A DNA stretch of 64,000 nucleotides from Burkholderia sp. HI2500. GTDB lineage: Bacteria; Pseudomonadota; Gammaproteobacteria; Burkholderiales; Burkholderiaceae. The position numbers and the translations under genes are program-made. Positions 40,335 to 48,943 of the stretch are shown here, piece by piece (position 1 is the stretch's first letter; every line of letters begins with the position of its first letter). The notes under the pieces are model-generated. The model was not told the origin of the DNA. It worked only from the letters and a program-made list of their open reading frames with translations, and did not search any database. Location of the stretch: the NCBI RefSeq assembly GCF_002223055.1, contig NZ_NKFL01000006.1, positions 1,674,001 through 1,738,000 of the forward strand. Reading direction: 5' to 3'.

Positions 40335-41453
40335 ATGCGCGAAGCCAGATACGTCAAAGGACTCGACGGCCTGCGAGCCCTCGCCGTCATCCTCGTTTTC
40401 CTGTCCCACAAGGGCCACGTCCTTGCCGTCGACGTCGGCAAGCTTGGCGTGTGGACGTTTTTCCTCATCAGCGGATTCCTGATCGTCGGCGAGCTGCATC
40501 GCAACCGCCAGGCGGTCGAGCGCGACACCATGACGCGCCGCCACGCGCTCGCGCTGTTCCTCGCGAAACGCGCGCTGCGGATCTTTCCCGTCTATTACCT
40601 GCTGCTCGCCGCGCTCGCGATCGCGCACGCGCTGTTCTACCAGCGCGGCGTCAATCTCGGGCTCGCGTGGCACGCGGCGTTCCTGTCGAATTACTGGATC
40701 GGCGCCGTCAAGGATGGCTGGCCGGGCTCCACGTCGCACTTCTGGAGCCTCGCGGTTGAACAGCAGTTCTATCTGATCGCGCCGCTCGCGCTGCTCGCGG
40801 TGCCCGCCGCGCGACACGTCGCGCTCGGCATCGGAGCCATCGCACTGTGCGCGCTCGCGCATCTCGCGCTCTACCTGTGCGACGCGTCGCCGGTGCTGAT
40901 CTATGCGTTTTCCCCGTGGAACTTCGCGCTGATCGCGCTCGGCGGCGTCGGCGCGATGGCGCTCGCCGATCGCGGAGCGGCCGCCGTGCGCCGCGTTCCG
41001 CCCGGCTGGCTCGGCGCGGCCGGCGTCGTGTTCTTCCTCGTGCTGCCTGCCTGCACGCCCCTGCCCGACGCGATCGCGGGGCTCGCGGATCTCGGCCTGT
41101 CCGCATCGCTCGGCGCGCTGCTGCTGTGGATCGTCAGCGAACCCGAGCATCCGGTCGTGGCGCTGCTCGACTGGGCGCCGCTCGCCTATCTCGGCACGAT
41201 CAGCTACGGCTTCTACCTGTTCCACAACCTGATTCCGGCGCGTTTCGGCGTGCTGCCGGCGCACGTCGGGCACGTGGCCATCCCTGAAATCGTCCGCGAC
41301 ACGCTACCCGAAATGCTGCAGTTCGCGCTCGCCGTGCTGCTCGCGCACCTGTCCTGGCGCTATCTGGAAAAGCGGCTGCTCGATTTCAAGAAGCCGGTCG
41401 CCGCGATGCTGGCCCGGTATTTCGTCGCACGGCCGAGCACGTCGGCGCGTTGA
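40335..41453 (+). CDS. bceU: Acyltransferase-3 family protein (exopolysaccharide acylation), BceU-like
   Basis: A 372-residue polytopic membrane acyltransferase of the OafA/NodX family that moves acetyl groups onto polysaccharide. KGLDGLRALAVILVFLSHKG holds the conserved Arg and His, and FWSLAVEQQFY is the second family motif. About ten membrane segments follow. It converges with bceT. The assignment to bceU rests on its place at the outer end of the bce-II cluster, known in Burkholderia for cepacian synthesis; its exact acceptor is inferred. Confidence 0.78.
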   Translation: MREARYVKGLDGLRALAVILVFLSHKGHVLAVDVGKLGVWTFFLISGFLIVGELHRNRQAVERDTMTRRHALALFLAKRALRIFPVYYLLLAALAIAHALFYQRGVNLGLAWHAAFLSNYWIGAVKDGWPGSTSHFWSLAVEQQFYLIAPLALLAVPAARHVALGIGAIALCALAHLALYLCDASPVLIYAFSPWNFALIALGGVGAMALADRGAAAVRRVPPGWLGAAGVVFFLVLPACTPLPDAIAGLADLGLSASLGALLLWIVSEPEHPVVALLDWAPLAYLGTISYGFYLFHNLIPARFGVLPAHVGHVAIPEIVRDTLPEMLQFALAVLLAHLSWRYLEKRLLDFKKPVAAMLARYFVARPSTSAR

Positions 41454-41773
41454 ACACGGCACGATCGCGGCAACGGTTGAGCGGGGAAGCGGTGCTTCAC
41501 GCCACACCCCGGCGCTGACGCTCAACACTCGAGCCGTCGCGTCATCGACCGGCGCCGGCAAAAACGATGCGGTCACGAACGTCGATGCGCATCGCGCAAT
41601 CGAACCGCCGATCCTGTGATCCGGGCGCCCGTCGCGGCACCGGTTTCAGCCGTGACGTCCGCTCTCGTCGGCGCGCCCCGCTCCGCACGCCACCCCGATC
41701 CTGAAGCCGGTCCGCCACGACACGCACCCCGACCGCACGCACGGCGATCGTGCACTGGTGCACCCGCACACGC

Positions 41774-41804
41774 AAAAAAGCCCCGGCGCGCGAGCGGCCG
41801 GGGC
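41774..41804 (-). terminator. Intrinsic terminator after bceT
   Basis: On the minus strand GCCCCGGC (41797-41804) pairs with GCCGGGGC (41780-41787) and is followed by six T residues (41774-41779). The 41454-41773 spacer between the converging bceU and bceT holds nothing else I can identify. Confidence 0.85.
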
Positions 41805-41847
41805 CAACGGAACAACCACCACCTGAAACAACGGAGCGCGCGGCTGC

Positions 41848-42735
41848 TTAGGCGACAGCAGCCAGCGCGGGCAAGCAGGTACGCAGGTAGGCCTCGAATT
41901 CGCGGCTCACTTCCGGATGCTGGAGCGCGAGCTCGACGGTGGCCTTGAGATAGCCGATCTTGCTGCCGCAGTCGAAGCGCGTGCCGTAGTAGCGATACGC
42001 GAGCACCTGCTCGTTCGCGAGCAGCGACTGAACCGCGTCGGTCAGCTGCAGCTCGCCGCCGGCGCCCGGCTTGAGCTTGCGCAGGTGATCGAAGATCGTC
42101 GGCATGAACACGTAGCGGCCGACCACGCCGAGATTCGACGGCGCATCTTCCGGCGCCGGCTTCTCGATGATGCCCGACAGCTTGATGATGTCCTCTTCCC
42201 ATTCGCGGCCTTCGACGACACCGTACGAACGGCTGTCCTCGCGCGGGATCGTCTCGACCCCGATCACCGAGCTGTGATAGTGGTCGAACACGTCGACGAG
42301 CTGCTTGAGCACCGGCTGTTCGCCGTGCAGCAGGTCGTCGGCGAGAATCACCGCGAACGGCTCGCCGTGCACCAGCTTCTCCGCGCACAGCACCGCGTGG
42401 CCGAGGCCGAGCGCTTCCGGCTGGCGCACGTAGAAGCAGTTCACGTGGCTCGGCTTGATGCCGCGCACCAGTTCGAGCAGCTTTTCCTTGCCGCGCGCCT
42501 CGAGCTCGGCCTCGATCTCGTAGGACTTGTCGAAGTGATCCTCGATCGCGCGCTTGCTGCGGCCGGTGACGAAGATCATCTCGGTGATACCTGCGTTGAT
42601 CGCTTCCTCGACCGCGTACTGGATCAGCGGCTTGTCGACGACGGGCAACATTTCCTTCGGGCTCGCCTTCGTTGCCGGGAGGAACCGCGTGCCGAGACCG
42701 GCGACGGGGAACACGGCCTTGGTGACTTTCAACAT
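41848..42735 (-). CDS. bceT: UTP-glucose-1-phosphate uridylyltransferase (GalU-like), BceT
   Basis: A 295-residue enzyme making UDP-glucose from UTP and glucose-1-phosphate. The N-terminal nucleotide-binding motif is [32 protein letters not shown]. Other GalU blocks are [32 protein letters not shown] and [10 protein letters not shown]. In this cluster it supplies UDP-glucose, the precursor of glucose, galactose and glucuronate units of cepacian. GalU homologues may also occur elsewhere in the genome. Confidence 0.88.
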   Translation of the reverse strand: MLKVTKAVFPVAGLGTRFLPATKASPKEMLPVVDKPLIQYAVEEAINAGITEMIFVTGRSKRAIEDHFDKSYEIEAELEARGKEKLLELVRGIKPSHVNCFYVRQPEALGLGHAVLCAEKLVHGEPFAVILADDLLHGEQPVLKQLVDVFDHYHSSVIGVETIPREDSRSYGVVEGREWEEDIIKLSGIIEKPAPEDAPSNLGVVGRYVFMPTIFDHLRKLKPGAGGELQLTDAVQSLLANEQVLAYRYYGTRFDCGSKIGYLKATVELALQHPEVSREFEAYLRTCLPALAAVA

Positions 42736-42965
42736 GTTCGCATCCTGATTGCGTTGACTGCGCCGCGTCGACCAGCGACCCGGCGCGATTGTGTTCCGAA
42801 CGGCATATCGAGAATCGACGGTACTGCCAATTCGACTCCGCTCATTTTCGATATGGACTGATTGCCCAATGATTCCGGAAAAAATATAATCCTTTCAACC
42901 CGGTCGATATTGCCGAACCGAGTGCCGAGGCAGAAACAAATTACCGATTTTCCAGATACAAATTC

Positions 42966-43109
42966 TTACGATTCGAATTCCTCGATATAGGGCACGCCGC
43001 CCCGTTCGAGACCCGGGCGAATCGGTTCGTTCTTCAGCGCCTCACGGTACGCCGACAGCACGGCCATGACCAGCAGTACTGCAGCGCTCGCGATCCAATG
43101 CATGTCCAT
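42966..43109 (-). CDS. Predicted 47-aa single-pass membrane peptide
   Basis: Translation gives a 47-residue protein: a short N-terminus MDMHW, one hydrophobic helix (IASAAVLLVMAVLSAY), then a charged tail with REALKNEPIRPGLERGG and an acidic end (EEFES). It has AGGAGCGGCAAG directly before the ATG, a good ribosome-binding site at normal spacing, and codon use like neighbouring genes, so I consider it real. It lies 230 bp upstream of bceT on the same strand, inside the exopolysaccharide cluster, in an AT-rich gap. Family unrecognised; it could be a small regulator of membrane EPS enzymes, which is speculation. Confidence 0.55.
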   Translation of the reverse strand: MDMHWIASAAVLLVMAVLSAYREALKNEPIRPGLERGGVPYIEEFES

Positions 43110-43326
43110 CTTGCCGCTCCTTGCATCAATCAACTGGAGCTTCAAACTATCAGAAAAAAATCGGTAAATAATTGACCCGCCTCGCGGAACCGCTTTCTGA
43201 TCGCGATAAACCCATGATGTGGAATTGCGATATTTCCCGGCGAGATTTTTTTATTCATTGATCGAATTCTTGCGCATTACGATTGGATGAAACTCCCCGT
43301 CCATCCGTCGCAAGGAATCGAATCGC

Positions 43327-44502
43327 ATGCAAGCTTTCAGCGGATCGTCTCTGACCGCGCCGCCCGTCGCCGATCACAAGGAACACGTGATCGACGCGAT
43401 GCGCGGCTTCGCGGCGCTGCTCGTCGCCTATTTCCACTGCCGCCAGGTCGTCTGGGTCGGCATGCAAAGCTTCCATCACGCTTACGGCCATGCGCTCACC
43501 CCGAGCGCGATCGCCGGCTACCTGACCTTCCCGTTCGCGTGGGGCTCCGCCGGCGTGCCGATCTTCTTCGTGATCAGCGGCTACTGCATCCATCGCAACG
43601 CGGCGCTCAAGCTCGCGGCCGATCCCGCGTACCGGCTCGACGCGCCGAACTTCTGGGTGCGCCGGTTCGCGCGCATCTACCCGGTGCTGCTCGCCGCGCT
43701 GCTGTTTACGCTCGCCCTCGACTCGGTCAGCCTGCAGATCGAGCCCGTCAGCCACAAGATCCGCGACGTCGGCCTCGTCGCGTTCCTCGTGAACCTGTTC
43801 TCGCTGCAGGGCGTTGCCGGCTACACATACGGGTCGAACGGCGCGCTGTGGACGCTGTCGCTCGAAGTGCAGTTCTACGCGATCTACCCGCTGCTGTTCG
43901 CGATCCGCCGGCGCATCGGCATGCCGGCGGTCGTGGCCGCGGTCGCGCTCGTCAACGTCGCGTCGGCGTGGCTGCTCGAACGGCACGACCTGCAGTTCTT
44001 CACGTCGTACTGGCTGTCCTGGACGATCGGCGCGTGGATCGCCGACGTGCGCGCGCAGCCGGCCCGCGGCGCGGCCGCCGTGCCGTCGCGCGCGTGGTAC
44101 GGCGCGGCCGCCGTGCTGCTGGCCGCCGGCTGCGGCGCGTTCCATTTCGGCCAGTACGGCGCGTTCCAGCTGTGGTCGGCCGGCTTCGCGTGCTTCCTGT
44201 ACCGCGCGCTTGCCCGTCCGCCGCGCCCGACGCCGCCGCTGCGCGTGCTGAGCTGGTTCGGCGACTTCAGCTACTCGCTGTACCTGATCCACCTGCCGCT
44301 GTTCGTCTGCCTCGGCTCGGTGCTGTTCCATTCCGAGCTGCAGCTGTCGATCTGGCCGTCGTTCGCGTTCATGGCCGCCGCGATCCCGGTCGCGTATGTG
44401 TTCTACCGGATGTTCGAACGGCCCGCGATGACGTGGTCGGCCAGCTTCAAGCCGGCTCGCCCCGCTCGGGTCGTGACGCCGGCGCCCGAACGGGCTGTTT
44501 GA
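43327..44502 (+). CDS. bceS: Acyltransferase-3 family membrane protein, BceS-like
   Basis: A 391-residue OafA-type acyltransferase. HVIDAMRGFAALLVAYFHCRQ contains the family Arg and catalytic His. WTLSLEVQFYAIYPL is the second conserved block, and about ten membrane helices follow. It is expected to O-acetylate cepacian repeat units. The start ATG has AAGGA about 10 nt upstream. The 43110-43326 leader is AT-rich and probably holds its promoter. A terminator and a minisatellite follow. Confidence 0.8.
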   Translation: MQAFSGSSLTAPPVADHKEHVIDAMRGFAALLVAYFHCRQVVWVGMQSFHHAYGHALTPSAIAGYLTFPFAWGSAGVPIFFVISGYCIHRNAALKLAADPAYRLDAPNFWVRRFARIYPVLLAALLFTLALDSVSLQIEPVSHKIRDVGLVAFLVNLFSLQGVAGYTYGSNGALWTLSLEVQFYAIYPLLFAIRRRIGMPAVVAAVALVNVASAWLLERHDLQFFTSYWLSWTIGAWIADVRAQPARGAAAVPSRAWYGAAAVLLAAGCGAFHFGQYGAFQLWSAGFACFLYRALARPPRPTPPLRVLSWFGDFSYSLYLIHLPLFVCLGSVLFHSELQLSIWPSFAFMAAAIPVAYVFYRMFERPAMTWSASFKPARPARVVTPAPERAV

Positions 44503-44523
44503 TCCGGCCGGAACGCTTTCCCG

Positions 44524-44560
44524 AGCCCTCGCGCGGCGGTGCGCTGCGCGGGGGCTTTTT
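44524..44560 (+). terminator. Intrinsic terminator after bceS
   Basis: AGCCCTCGCGC (44524-44534) pairs with GCGCGGGGGCT (44546-44556) with one wobble, then a T run to 44560. Confidence 0.8.
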
Positions 44561-44690
44561 CATGGCCTGAGCGCGCCGGCATACCGGGTTGGCGGGGGGT
44601 GGGTAGCCTTCGGGCGTCGGGCCGCGCTACGGCCCGCATGAGCCGCCCTCGACCGCCTTTCACCATCGGGACTGCCTGGGCGCGGCCTTC

Positions 44691-44807
44691 TGGCGTCACG
44701 TTCTGGCGTCACGTTCTGGCGTCACGTTCTGGCGTCACGTTCTGGCGTCACGTTCTGGCGTCACGTTCTGGCGTCACGTTCTGGCGTCACGTTCTGGCGT
44801 CACGTTC
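44691..44807. repeat. 13-bp tandem repeat (minisatellite), nine perfect copies
   Basis: The unit TGGCGTCACGTTC is repeated nine times without error, flanked by degenerate units at 44678-44690 and 44808-44820. It lies between the convergent ends of bceS and bceR. No gene is convincing across 44561-44988; an open frame through the array exists only because the repeat has no stop in any frame. Such an array is likely to vary in copy number between strains. Confidence 0.92.
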
Positions 44808-44988
44808 TGGCGCCGCCTTCTCGCGTCGCCAACCACGCCGTCCCAATCAACGACCGGCCAAGCACGCCCCACGCGGCGCACAACAACCCGCCCATCACCC
44901 GCCCGACAAAGGCCCCCTACGCTGAAACACAAAGCCCCCACGCAGCACACCGCCGCATGAGGGCCCGTTTCCCGCCGGCTCGCGCCGC

Positions 44989-47454
44989 TTACCGCTTCTT
45001 CGCCTTCGCGGCCTTCGCCGTATCCGCGAGGATCTTCTCGACCCGCTCCACGTAGGTTTCGGTGCCGAACCGGCGCACCGCCGTCGCTCGCCCGCTCGCG
45101 ACGAGCCGCTCGCGCAGCGCGCCGTCGCGCTTCAGCGTAGCCAGCGCGTCGGCCAGCGCGGCCGCGTCGCCCGGCGCGCAGAGCAGCCCGTTGTCGCCGT
45201 CCTCGATGATCTCGACGACGCCGCCCGCACGGGCCGCGACGACCGGCCGGCGCGCGAGCATCCCCTCGACAATCACGCGCCCGAACGGCTCGGGCGTGAT
45301 CGACGTGTGCGCGACGACGTCGACCGCCGTCATGCAGGCGGCCACGTCGCGCTGGAACCCGAGGAAATGCACGCGCTCGTCCATCCCGTGCCGCGCGACG
45401 TATTCGTGCAGCTGCGCCGCGTATTCGTCCTCGCCGAACAGCGGCGCGCCGACCAGCACCACGTGCATGTCGGGATGCCGCGCGGAGGCTTCCAGCAGCA
45501 CGTGCTGCCCTTTCCAGTGCGCGAGGCGGCTGAACGAACCGACGAGCCACGCGTTTTCGGGCAACCCGAGGCGCGTGCGCAGCGCGGCCTGGCTGACGCC
45601 TTCCAGCGCGTCGAACGGCTCGGCCGAAATGCCGTTGAACACGACGTCGACGTGCTGCGGCGTGAAGCCCGTCAACGTCCGGAACGCCTGCGCGGACGCA
45701 TCGGAGTTCGCGATCACGCGCGTGACGCCGAGCCGCGCGCAGTACTTGATCGCCATCAACTGCTTGCTGCCGAAATGGTCGGTGCTGACGATGTCGCGCA
45801 GGTGCCACACCACCGGCTTGCGCGCGAGCCGCCCGGCCAGCGCGGCGACCACCATCGCGCGCTGCGTGTTCGCGTAGATCACCTCGGCGCGGCGTGCGCG
45901 GCGCGCGACGTCGCGCACCAGCCGCACGAGCTGCTTCAACGCGCCGGCCGATACGCCGCCCTGCTTGCGCACGCCCGCGAGCGCGCCCTGGTCGACCACG
46001 TCGACGCGCGCGCCGATCTCGTCGAGCGCCGCGCGGAACGGGCCGTCGTCGAACAGCAGGACATCGGCGTTCGCGCGCATGTGCTTCATGATCTCGAGCA
46101 GCGACAGCTCGGCGCCGCCGAGCACGCCGCTCTGGTCGAGCACAAGCGTCGCCGGGCCGCGCGCGGCCGGCATCGGCGCGATGGCCGTACCGCGCTGCGC
46201 GGTCGAGCCGGGCAGCGCCGCCTCCACGTAGTCGAGGAAGCGCCGCCGGAACGTATCGGCGGAAAACCGCTCCGCGTTCGTGCGGCAGGCGGTCGGCGTG
46301 AAGCGCTGCGGCGCACGCTCGAAATCGTCGACGGCCGCGACGATCGCGTGCGGCGTCTGTTCGTCGAAAAAGAGCCCGGTCGGGTTCAGGTCCGATTGCG
46401 GGTCGAGCACGGTTTCGAGCGCGCCGCCCTTGCCGTACGCGATCACCGGCGTGCCGCACGCCTGCGCCTCGACCACCGAGATCCCGAAATCCTCCTCGGC
46501 CGCGAACACGAACGCCTTCGCGCGCCGCATCCGGTCGTGCAGCACCGCGAACGGCTGGTAGCCCATGATCTCGACGTTCGGGCCCGCCTTCGCGCGGATC
46601 TTCTGCATCTCGGGGCCGTCGCCGATCACGACGAGCTTGCGCTCGGGCGTGCGCGAAAAGGCTTCGACGATCAGGTCGATCTTCTTGTACGGCACCATCC
46701 GCGACGCGGTCAGGTAGAAATCCTCCTTCTCCGCGTTCAGCGAAAACGCGTCGACGTCGACCGGCGGGAAGATCACCGCCGCGTCGCGGTGGTAGACCTT
46801 CTTGATGCGCCGGGCGATGAACGCGGAGTTCGCGACGAAACCGTCCACCGCGTTCGCGGTGCGCGTGTCCCAGTTGCGGATGTAATGCAGGATCATCCGC
46901 GCGAGCAGCGACTTCGGCCCGTGCGTGAGGTTCGACTGTTCCAGATACTGGTGCTGCAGATCCCACGCATAGCGGATCGGCGAATGCACGTAGCTGATAT
47001 GCACCTGGTCGGGCCCCGTCAGCACGCCCTTCGCGACCGCGTGGCTGCTCGAGATCACCAGGTCGTACTCGGACACGTCGAGCTGCTCGATCGCGAGCGG
47101 CATCAGCGGCAGGTAGCTGCGGTACTTGGTGCGCGCGAACGGCAGCTTCTGGATGAACGACGTCGTCACCGGCTTGCCGCGCACGAACGCGCGATCGTCG
47201 AGGAAGTCGACGAGACTGAACAGGTCCGCGTCGGGAAAGCACGCGACGATCTGCTCGAGCACGCGTTCGGCTCCGGCATAGGTGACGAGCCAGTCGTGGA
47301 CGATCGCCACGCGCAGCGCGCGCGTCGGATGGCGCGCGCTGGCCCGTTCGGCCGGCAGCGCCCGGCGCAGCGCGGCGGCGTCGCCCGCTTCGGCCACGGC
47401 CGCATCGGCGGTGGCGAGATTCAATACGGCGTGTTCCGCCAGATCGCGATTCAT
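44989..47454 (-). CDS. bceR: Bifunctional glycosyltransferase (two GT4 domains), BceR
   Basis: An 821-residue fusion of two GT-B glycosyltransferases. The N-terminal half (about 45-400) begins VAIVHDWLVTYAGAERVLEQI and holds ASRMVPYKKIDLIVEAF and EDFGISVVEAQACGTPVIAY. The C-terminal half (about 435-815) begins LVLDQSGVLGGAELSLLEIMKHM and holds FSRLAHWKGQHVLLEA and PEPFGRVIVEGMLARRPVVA. Both carry the E-x7-E donor-site pattern. It would add two sugars to the cepacian repeat at the cytoplasmic membrane face. AGGAGA precedes the ATG, which overlaps the bceQ stop by 4 nt. Confidence 0.88.
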   Translation of the reverse strand: MNRDLAEHAVLNLATADAAVAEAGDAAALRRALPAERASARHPTRALRVAIVHDWLVTYAGAERVLEQIVACFPDADLFSLVDFLDDRAFVRGKPVTTSFIQKLPFARTKYRSYLPLMPLAIEQLDVSEYDLVISSSHAVAKGVLTGPDQVHISYVHSPIRYAWDLQHQYLEQSNLTHGPKSLLARMILHYIRNWDTRTANAVDGFVANSAFIARRIKKVYHRDAAVIFPPVDVDAFSLNAEKEDFYLTASRMVPYKKIDLIVEAFSRTPERKLVVIGDGPEMQKIRAKAGPNVEIMGYQPFAVLHDRMRRAKAFVFAAEEDFGISVVEAQACGTPVIAYGKGGALETVLDPQSDLNPTGLFFDEQTPHAIVAAVDDFERAPQRFTPTACRTNAERFSADTFRRRFLDYVEAALPGSTAQRGTAIAPMPAARGPATLVLDQSGVLGGAELSLLEIMKHMRANADVLLFDDGPFRAALDEIGARVDVVDQGALAGVRKQGGVSAGALKQLVRLVRDVARRARRAEVIYANTQRAMVVAALAGRLARKPVVWHLRDIVSTDHFGSKQLMAIKYCARLGVTRVIANSDASAQAFRTLTGFTPQHVDVVFNGISAEPFDALEGVSQAALRTRLGLPENAWLVGSFSRLAHWKGQHVLLEASARHPDMHVVLVGAPLFGEDEYAAQLHEYVARHGMDERVHFLGFQRDVAACMTAVDVVAHTSITPEPFGRVIVEGMLARRPVVAARAGGVVEIIEDGDNGLLCAPGDAAALADALATLKRDGALRERLVASGRATAVRRFGTETYVERVEKILADTAKAAKAKKR

Positions 47455-48917
47455 ACTGTTCTCCTCGCATTGAGACGGACGAACAAGTCGCGCACTAGCG
47501 CACGCAACCCCGGTGTCATCGTGAGCGACCACGCAACATTCAACAGCAGCACGACCGCGCACATGCCGATCGACTCGACGAGCCCCGGCCACGCCTGCGC
47601 CAGGAACAGGCTTGCGAGCAGGAAGGCCAGGTGCGCGAGCATGTCGAGCACGATCGCGCGCATCCGGATCGCCGACAGGTACAGCAGCACGCCGTAGTCG
47701 ACGAGCGCGCGCGCCGCGACGACCACCGCCGCGCCGATCAGCCCGAAGTGATGAATGCCGAACCACAGGCCGCCGACGAAGAACGGCATCTCGACGAGCC
47801 CGGCGAACGCCGCGCGGGCCGGGTTGACCTGCGACTGGATCAGGATTCGCGTGACGCTCGCCTGGCCGACGAGCCACACGCTGATCACCAGCACGCGGCC
47901 GACCGGCGCCGAATGCGCGGCGAGATCCGCGCCCACCCACAGCGTGAGGAACGGCGCGAGCGCGAAGATCGCGACGATGCCGACCGGCGTGAACACGCCG
48001 TTCAGGAATTCGAGCGACTGGCGCGCGAGCGTGTCCGCATGGTCGCGGCCCACCGCCGACAGGCGCGGGAACAGCGTGCGCACGAGCGCGTTCGGCAGCA
48101 TGTTCAGGCGCGTGACGAGGTTCTGCGGCACCGTGTAGTAGGTGACGAACTTCGCGCCCATGCCGGCGCCGAGCATCACGCGGTCGAGCGTGTCGGCGAT
48201 CATGCTCGTCGTACTCGCGATCAGCATCCAGCCGCCGAAGTTGAACAGCCCTTTCGCGGTGCCCCACTGCGGCGGATCGATGCGCCGGATCCCGAGCACC
48301 TTGATGCTGGCCTGGCCGAGCATCACCGCCGCGATCAGCCGCGCGACGACCGCCGCGGCGAGCACCGTCTGCAGGTTCGGCGCGATCCACCACGCGGCGC
48401 CGAGCGGCAGCAGCTGGAACAGGAACGTGCCGATCGTCTGGTTCGTGTTGAACACGCCGAAGCGTTCGGCGCCGTTGATCGCGCCGGCGAACACCCACGA
48501 CACGTTCGCCAGCGGAATCGCGAGCGCGAGCCACGGCAGCGCGAGATACACCTCGTGCTGCATCGCCGCCGACACCTTCGTGAAGTACGCGGTGTAGACG
48601 AACGCACCGAAATAGATCAGCAGCCCGCCGACGATGCCGGTGCCGAGGTTCAGCCAGAACGCGCTCCAGAACACGCGCGCGCTTTCGTCGGCGTTGCCGC
48701 TCGCGAGCGCCTTCGAGATGTGGTTCTGCGCGGCCATGCTCATCCCGAGATCGAGGATCCCGAAATAGCCGATCAGCGTCCACACGAGGCTGACGACGCC
48801 GTAGCGTTCGACGCCGAGCGCGTGGATATAGGCGGGCACCGTCACCAGCGACACGAAGGTCGGCAGGATCAGCCCGATGAAGTTGATCGAAACGTTCTTG
48901 AGTATGCCTTTGTCCAT
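47451..48917 (-). CDS. bceQ: Polysaccharide repeat-unit flippase (Wzx-like), BceQ
   Basis: A 488-residue MATE/MVF-like transporter with about 12-14 hydrophobic segments. It opens with KNVSINFIGLILPTFVSLVTVPAYIHALGVERYGVVSLVWTL, typical of Wzx/RfbX proteins. It would flip the undecaprenyl-linked cepacian unit to the periplasm. It is coupled to bceR by a 4-nt overlap and follows bceP by 26 nt, forming the bceP-Q-R operon on the minus strand. Confidence 0.85.
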   Translation of the reverse strand: MDKGILKNVSINFIGLILPTFVSLVTVPAYIHALGVERYGVVSLVWTLIGYFGILDLGMSMAAQNHISKALASGNADESARVFWSAFWLNLGTGIVGGLLIYFGAFVYTAYFTKVSAAMQHEVYLALPWLALAIPLANVSWVFAGAINGAERFGVFNTNQTIGTFLFQLLPLGAAWWIAPNLQTVLAAAVVARLIAAVMLGQASIKVLGIRRIDPPQWGTAKGLFNFGGWMLIASTTSMIADTLDRVMLGAGMGAKFVTYYTVPQNLVTRLNMLPNALVRTLFPRLSAVGRDHADTLARQSLEFLNGVFTPVGIVAIFALAPFLTLWVGADLAAHSAPVGRVLVISVWLVGQASVTRILIQSQVNPARAAFAGLVEMPFFVGGLWFGIHHFGLIGAAVVVAARALVDYGVLLYLSAIRMRAIVLDMLAHLAFLLASLFLAQAWPGLVESIGMCAVVLLLNVAWSLTMTPGLRALVRDLFVRLNARRTV

Positions 48918-48943
48918 GCTTCTGCCTTGTGTGACGTCGCCCG

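Noticed and set aside
44691..44807. CRISPR array
   Set aside because: Repeats are contiguous 13-bp units with no spacers and no cas genes nearby.
44539..44925. A 128-aa protein with 13-residue repeats across the minisatellite
   Set aside because: The frame is open only because the 13-bp unit lacks stops; there is no ribosome-binding site or codon bias, and the composition is repeat-driven.
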